Positions 60,340 to 64,000 of a stretch of DNA of 64,000 nt are shown here, piece after piece. The notes below the pieces were generated by a model, which ran no database searches, was not told where the DNA came from, and saw only the letters and a program-made list of their open reading frames with translations. The stretch's first letter is position 1, and every line of letters begins with the position of its first letter. Source of the stretch: Flavobacterium gilvum (GTDB lineage: Bacteria; Bacteroidota; Bacteroidia; Flavobacteriales; Flavobacteriaceae); NCBI RefSeq assembly GCF_001761465.1, contig NZ_CP017479.1, forward strand, positions 2,914,001 through 2,978,000, read 5' to 3'. A program made the translations under genes and the position numbers.

Positions 60340-62415
60340 TTAATCTTCTTTCAGTTCTCCTACCGGTTCTACTTTACTCAGGTAATATTTATATGTTTCC
60401 ATTTGAGCTCTAAAAACTGGGGTTTCCCCACGAACTCTGTATTTATTGTCTAGTTTATAGGAATGGAATCTGACTTTTACATTCCCTTTCCATGCTATAT
60501 CAAAATTTTCTATCAATTCATTTTTAATATCCTGATCGTAAATAGGACAAGTTACTTCTACCCTTGCGTCTAAGTTACGAGTCATAAAATCTGCCGAAGA
60601 AATATAAACATCAGTAAATCCAGCATTTCCAAAAATATAAACCCTTGAATGTTCCAAATAATTATCAACGATACTTATGGCTTGGATATTTTCGCTCAAT
60701 CCTTTTACTCCAGGTATCAACGAACATATTCCTCTAATTTGTAATTGAATTTTTACACCTGCACAACTTGCTTCATATAATTTATCAATCATTGTAAAGT
60801 CAGACAAACTATTCATTTTCAGCTTCATATAGGTTTTTCGACCAGCCAAAGCATGAGCAATTTCCCTGTCAATCATTTTTACAAAACGTTGTCTTGTATG
60901 TTGTGGCGAAACAATAAGATGTTTGTATCGCTGAACTTTATAATTAATGTCAAAAAATTCAAAAACCTTTGTAATGTCTTTTAAAATTTGAGGATGACAC
61001 GTAAAAAGTGTTACGTCTGTATAAATTTTTGCAGTTGCTTCATTGAAATTTCCGGTCGAAATAAAACCATATCTTTTTATTTTATTTTTCTCCATTCTTT
61101 CAATTACACAAACTTTGCTGTGAACTTTCAATCCCTTTATTCCAAATATCAGTTGAATTCCTTCTGTTTTCATTTGTTCAGAATATAAGATATTGGACAC
61201 TTCATCAAAACGTGCCTGCAATTCAATCTGAACAATTACTTTTTTTCCGTTTTTGGCTGCATTAATCAGCGAACTTATGATTTGGGAATTTTTAGCCAAT
61301 CGATATAAAGTGATTTTTATAGTAGTCACTTTTGGATCCAAAGCCGCTTCTCGCAAAAATTTTATTAAATAAGAAAAAGACTGATAAGGGGCATTTAGCA
61401 AATAGTCTCTATCTGAAATCTTTTCCAGAATACTTCCTTCAAGGCTTAATCCGGGTATTGGCAGAGGATCGTTTTTTTTATACAATAAATCAAATCTGCC
61501 TAGATTCGGGAAATCCATATAATCTCTCCTATTGTGGTATCTACCTCCGGGAATTATACTATCTGTTGCATCGATATGCATTTTATCCAAAAAGAATTTC
61601 AATGTATCCTTGCCCAATTCCTGATCATAAATAAAACGAACAGGCTCCCCTATTCTTCTATCCTTAACACTGGATGATATTTTTTCGAGCATACTTTTAC
61701 TCAAGTCGCTATCAATATCCAACTGTGCGTCACGAGTTATTTTTATCATGTGTGCCGAAACACTTTCGTAATTGAAAATATTGAAAATGTTACCCAAGTT
61801 CATCCGGATTACATCGTCAATCAGCATCACATATTGTTTTTCATTATTGGATGGCAAAACCACAAAACGATTGACTGTTTTTGGGATTTCAATGATGGCA
61901 TAACGAACTTCGCTATTTTTCTTCATTACTAGCTTTACAGCCAAATATCCCAATGAATCTTTCAGAACAGGAAATTCTGCTAAATCATTTAATATAATGG
62001 TAACCAATTCAGGACTCAATTTTTGAATAAAAAATTCTTTTAAAAATGCCTCCTGTTCTTTGCTTACATTATTTTCATTAATAATAAAGATATTTTCTGT
62101 CTTTAATTTTTTCTCAATATTACTTAGAATTCGTAAACTTTCAGACTGTTGCTGAATAACAATTTCCGTAATATCCTTTATTAATTGTTGAGTTGTAACT
62201 CCACCAAAATATTTTTCTCCCGAAATACCGCTTAAACTTAACCTTCTGATAGCAGCAAAACGTACTCTGAAAAACTCGTCTAAATTATTTGAAAAAATCC
62301 CTAAAAACCTTAATCTGTCTAACAATGGCACTGAATCATCGCCTGCCTCTTGCAATACCCGAGCATTGAAAGCCAACCAGCTTTTTTCTCTATCAATATA
62401 TTTCTGTTCAAACAC
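60340..62415 (-). CDS. ppk1: Polyphosphate kinase 1
   Basis: PPK1 reversibly makes long-chain polyphosphate from ATP. The 691-residue protein starts KYIDREKSWLAFNARVLQEA, typical of the N-domain. The catalytic C-terminal domains carry IFGIKGLKVHSKVCVIER (with the autophosphorylated His), the STGNFNEATAKIYTD block and SSADFMTRNLDARVEV (second His-containing region). The enzyme is usually tetrameric and membrane-associated. It lies between sixA (6 bp upstream) and ppx. Confidence 0.95.
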   Translation of the reverse strand: MFEQKYIDREKSWLAFNARVLQEAGDDSVPLLDRLRFLGIFSNNLDEFFRVRFAAIRRLSLSGISGEKYFGGVTTQQLIKDITEIVIQQQSESLRILSNIEKKLKTENIFIINENNVSKEQEAFLKEFFIQKLSPELVTIILNDLAEFPVLKDSLGYLAVKLVMKKNSEVRYAIIEIPKTVNRFVVLPSNNEKQYVMLIDDVIRMNLGNIFNIFNYESVSAHMIKITRDAQLDIDSDLSKSMLEKISSSVKDRRIGEPVRFIYDQELGKDTLKFFLDKMHIDATDSIIPGGRYHNRRDYMDFPNLGRFDLLYKKNDPLPIPGLSLEGSILEKISDRDYLLNAPYQSFSYLIKFLREAALDPKVTTIKITLYRLAKNSQIISSLINAAKNGKKVIVQIELQARFDEVSNILYSEQMKTEGIQLIFGIKGLKVHSKVCVIERMEKNKIKRYGFISTGNFNEATAKIYTDVTLFTCHPQILKDITKVFEFFDINYKVQRYKHLIVSPQHTRQRFVKMIDREIAHALAGRKTYMKLKMNSLSDFTMIDKLYEASCAGVKIQLQIRGICSLIPGVKGLSENIQAISIVDNYLEHSRVYIFGNAGFTDVYISSADFMTRNLDARVEVTCPIYDQDIKNELIENFDIAWKGNVKVRFHSYKLDNKYRVRGETPVFRAQMETYKYYLSKVEPVGELKED

Positions 62416-62421
62416 GTTTAT

Positions 62422-62907
62422 TTATTTTAAGTCTTTGGGGAATAGTGTTTTTTTTGTTTTTCCTTTGTTAATATCGTCCCAACTTTCAGTTTCAAATTCT
62501 ATGTGAACGAACCCGGCCGTTGGAACATTATCTATGTAAACATCCCCAAATTTATTAACAAAATTTGTAATAGCCTCGTTATGTCCGAATATAATTATAC
62601 TATCATAACCATTACTATATGATTTAATAACTTTTTCCAACTTTCTTTCATCAAATGTGTACAACTCATCCTTATATATTATGCTTTCCAAAGGGAAATT
62701 AATATTTTGGGCAAAAATCATCGCAGTTTCAATAGCTCTTTCGGCTGTACTACTCCAAATGCAAAACGTTTTTGGCAAGTATTTAATAGCATGAGAAGAA
62801 ATAAGATGAGCACTTTGCATGCCTTGTGAAGTCAATGGTCTGTCTTTATCATGCAAAGGCGCTTCCCAACTAGACTTTGCATGTCGAATTAAAATTAAAT
62901 TTTTCAT
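62422..62907 (-). CDS. sixA: SixA-type histidine phosphatase
   Basis: A 161-residue phosphoglycerate-mutase-fold phosphatase. The catalytic histidine is His 9 in LIRHAKSSW (Arg 8 and His 9, the RHG/RHA motif); the other His is in FGHNEAITNF (near 109). In E. coli SixA removes phosphate from histidine phosphotransfer domains. Here the gene is 6 bp before ppk1 on the same strand, which suggests a role linked to polyphosphate, though that is context only. Confidence 0.87.
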   Translation of the reverse strand: MKNLILIRHAKSSWEAPLHDKDRPLTSQGMQSAHLISSHAIKYLPKTFCIWSSTAERAIETAMIFAQNINFPLESIIYKDELYTFDERKLEKVIKSYSNGYDSIIIFGHNEAITNFVNKFGDVYIDNVPTAGFVHIEFETESWDDINKGKTKKTLFPKDLK

Positions 62908-63951
62908 ACATAAGAATTATTTAGTTTAAAAAACAAAAAAAATCCCATAACAAACAATAACAAATTAAAAACCAATTAATTAGTTATTCAAACAGGATTA
63001 GGAGGTATTATATAATTGAATAAAAAAATCTTTTTAAGAACATACAATTTACAAAAAAAGTTTAGAACTTTTTGCTTTTTTAAAATTGATGCGATAATAT
63101 ATTTTCAATTTCGATTCCAAAATTCAAATAATACAGGATTCAGTTCATGATAATATAGTGTTGACAGATCTTATAATTGACATTAAACTTCAAAATTTGT
63201 CTGCAAATAGTGTTTTACAAATATTTAACAACCTTGTTTTTTATTAATATTTAGCAGTATCACATTTTTTTAAATCAAAAAAAATAAAAAATGAACTATT
63301 CATACAATAAAGAGTCTTTTCTTAAAGACAATTAAATTTGGTAGCTCATTTTATAAATCCTTTTATTCCAAAAAAACACAGCACATTTCACAAAAAATAA
63401 ATTTTCCAAGGTATTTTACTTATGTTTTTGGCTCTTCAACGAGTATTTAGGCTATTCAAAGACAATCAGATTGATTTATAAACATTCTTTATAATTTTGG
63501 TTTACAGATAATTCAAACTTTTTTATTTCCTAGACAAAATACTAAAGCGAATTATCACTTAAGTTACATAATTTAAGTTTTTATAATATTTTTTTGATTA
63601 TTTCCCAAATGATAATCAAAATAAACCTACTACAAAGATTATTATTGACTGATTGCAGTTTCAATTTTGACAAAACAAAATTTTAATTTGAGTTCACTCC
63701 CAAATCTGAATCAAATTAAAATTAAAACCTACTTCAGATAAGTTATTAACTGAGCCTAATTTCAGTAAATAATTTTAGACAAAGAGAATTTTATTTTGAT
63801 CTCATTCCAAAATCTGAATCAAACTAAAAAATACATTAAGATTAAGTAAAATAACATTTTATGAACCTTTATTTTAATTATTCATTTAATAAAATAATAT
63901 AATATGCGGAACACTTCCAATAAGAAATCGTTAAATTAAAACAATAAGAAT
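62908..63951. other. 1-kb AT-rich non-coding region
   Basis: No supported gene. A 14-codon frame at about 63291 and the hairpin GTCTTT/AAAGAC near 63313-63328 are visible but weak. The last third holds a tandem repeat (see 63604-63840). It may be the regulatory region of the gene starting at 63952, or a decayed stretch. Confidence 0.5.
63604..63840 (+). repeat. Diverged tandem repeat, about 2.3 copies
   Basis: Units start CCCAAAT at 63604, 63699 and about 63806, with unit lengths of 95-108 bp. Shared words are AAACCTAC, TTATTNACTGA, TTTTGACAAA and CAAATCTGAATCAAA. The third copy breaks off after 35 bp. Identity is partial, so the array is old. Confidence 0.7.
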
Positions 63952-64000
63952 ATGGAGCCTAAAACTACTTTAAACCTATTAAAATATTTTTTTTCAAATA
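63952..64000 (+). CDS. Start of an unidentified gene (partial)
   Basis: The frame opens at ATG 63952 with MEPKTTLNLLKYFFSN and runs off the window without a stop. There are 16 codons only. The mix of charged and hydrophobic residues could precede a signal peptide or membrane segment, but nothing more can be said. The long upstream spacer would be its leader. Confidence 0.4.
   Translation, partial: MEPKTTLNLLKYFFSN

Noticed and set aside
63291..63335. A 14-codon frame beginning MNYSYNKESF
   Set aside because: Too short to judge; a leader peptide would need codons or a following attenuator, and none is clear.
1..64000. CRISPR arrays, phage genes, toxin-antitoxin pairs or restriction systems
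   Set aside because: No regular spaced repeats, cas genes, integrases, phage structural genes or modification methylases were seen; the DUF559 gene is the only nuclease-like accessory gene.

Overview
The window is about 64 kb of AT-rich chromosome from a member of the Bacteroidetes, most likely Flavobacterium or a close relative. Signs of this are the fused lpxC-fabZ gene beside lpxD, lpxA and efp; -7 promoter boxes of the form TAnnTTTG in front of many genes, rnpB and the tRNAs; little Shine-Dalgarno signal; a class A RNase P RNA; an ISL3-type (ISAon1-like) insertion sequence; and repeated intergenic hairpins. Most of the window is ordinary core genome, with a few loci carrying mobile or repeated DNA.

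Layout. 1-1377: glycogen synthase, cut by the window edge. 1566-2827: alpha/beta hydrolase and msrB. 2895-9810 (minus): a GIY-YIG-like protein, sucD, an NTF2-like protein, a second LpxD, efp, lpxA, lpxC-fabZ and lpxD, which is the early lipid A pathway with EF-P. 9940-16588 (minus): HD phosphohydrolase, small protein, DinB-like protein, PEP carboxylase, Lrp/AsnC regulator, M14 peptidase. 16801-22991: acyltransferase, spermidine-synthase-like protein, kdsB, ygiD-like dioxygenase, RecD-like helicase, DUF3822 protein, rsmD. 23110-30492: a structured repeat, rnpB, small conserved hypotheticals, an RMD1/DUF155 membrane protein, a five-gene minus cluster that includes a 53-residue gene, a DnaJ/KTSC protein, and a DUF4369-thioredoxin gene split by an in-frame TGA. 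30667-33716: tRNA-Tyr, then a head-to-tail dimer of one IS with an 8-bp target duplication. 33756-39827: SIMPL protein, rhomboid protease, LpxL-like acyltransferase, class V aminotransferase, tRNA-Pro, glmM. 40093-46236: AcpH-like, AlkD-like, ClC channel, uvrA. 46235-47212: a repeat island with a DUF559 nuclease gene. 47355-54420: LOG-family protein, an M1-like protein lacking its zinc site fused to a barrel-like region, a fused alpha/beta E1 dehydrogenase, an M23 peptidase. 54881-59262: pflB, pflA and an OFA-type transporter, an anaerobic formate module. 59399-62907 (minus): sixA, ppk1 and ppx for polyphosphate. 62908-63951: AT-rich non-coding DNA with tandem repeats, then the start of a gene running off the right edge.

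The most unusual locus is 46185-47212, just after uvrA. Two elements have the same GC-rich terminal inverted repeats. One encloses only a short spacer and the other encloses a small PD-(D/E)XK (DUF559) nuclease gene. The last 51 bp of uvrA recur exactly on the far side. This looks like an autonomous and non-autonomous pair of a nuclease-linked mobile repeat. A similar gene-less pair of arms abuts the lpxA stop codon. A second strong signal is a ~71-nt structured repeat in three copies (23110, 38327, 47261) whose stems covary. Its third copy shares a 21-nt hairpin with rnpB.
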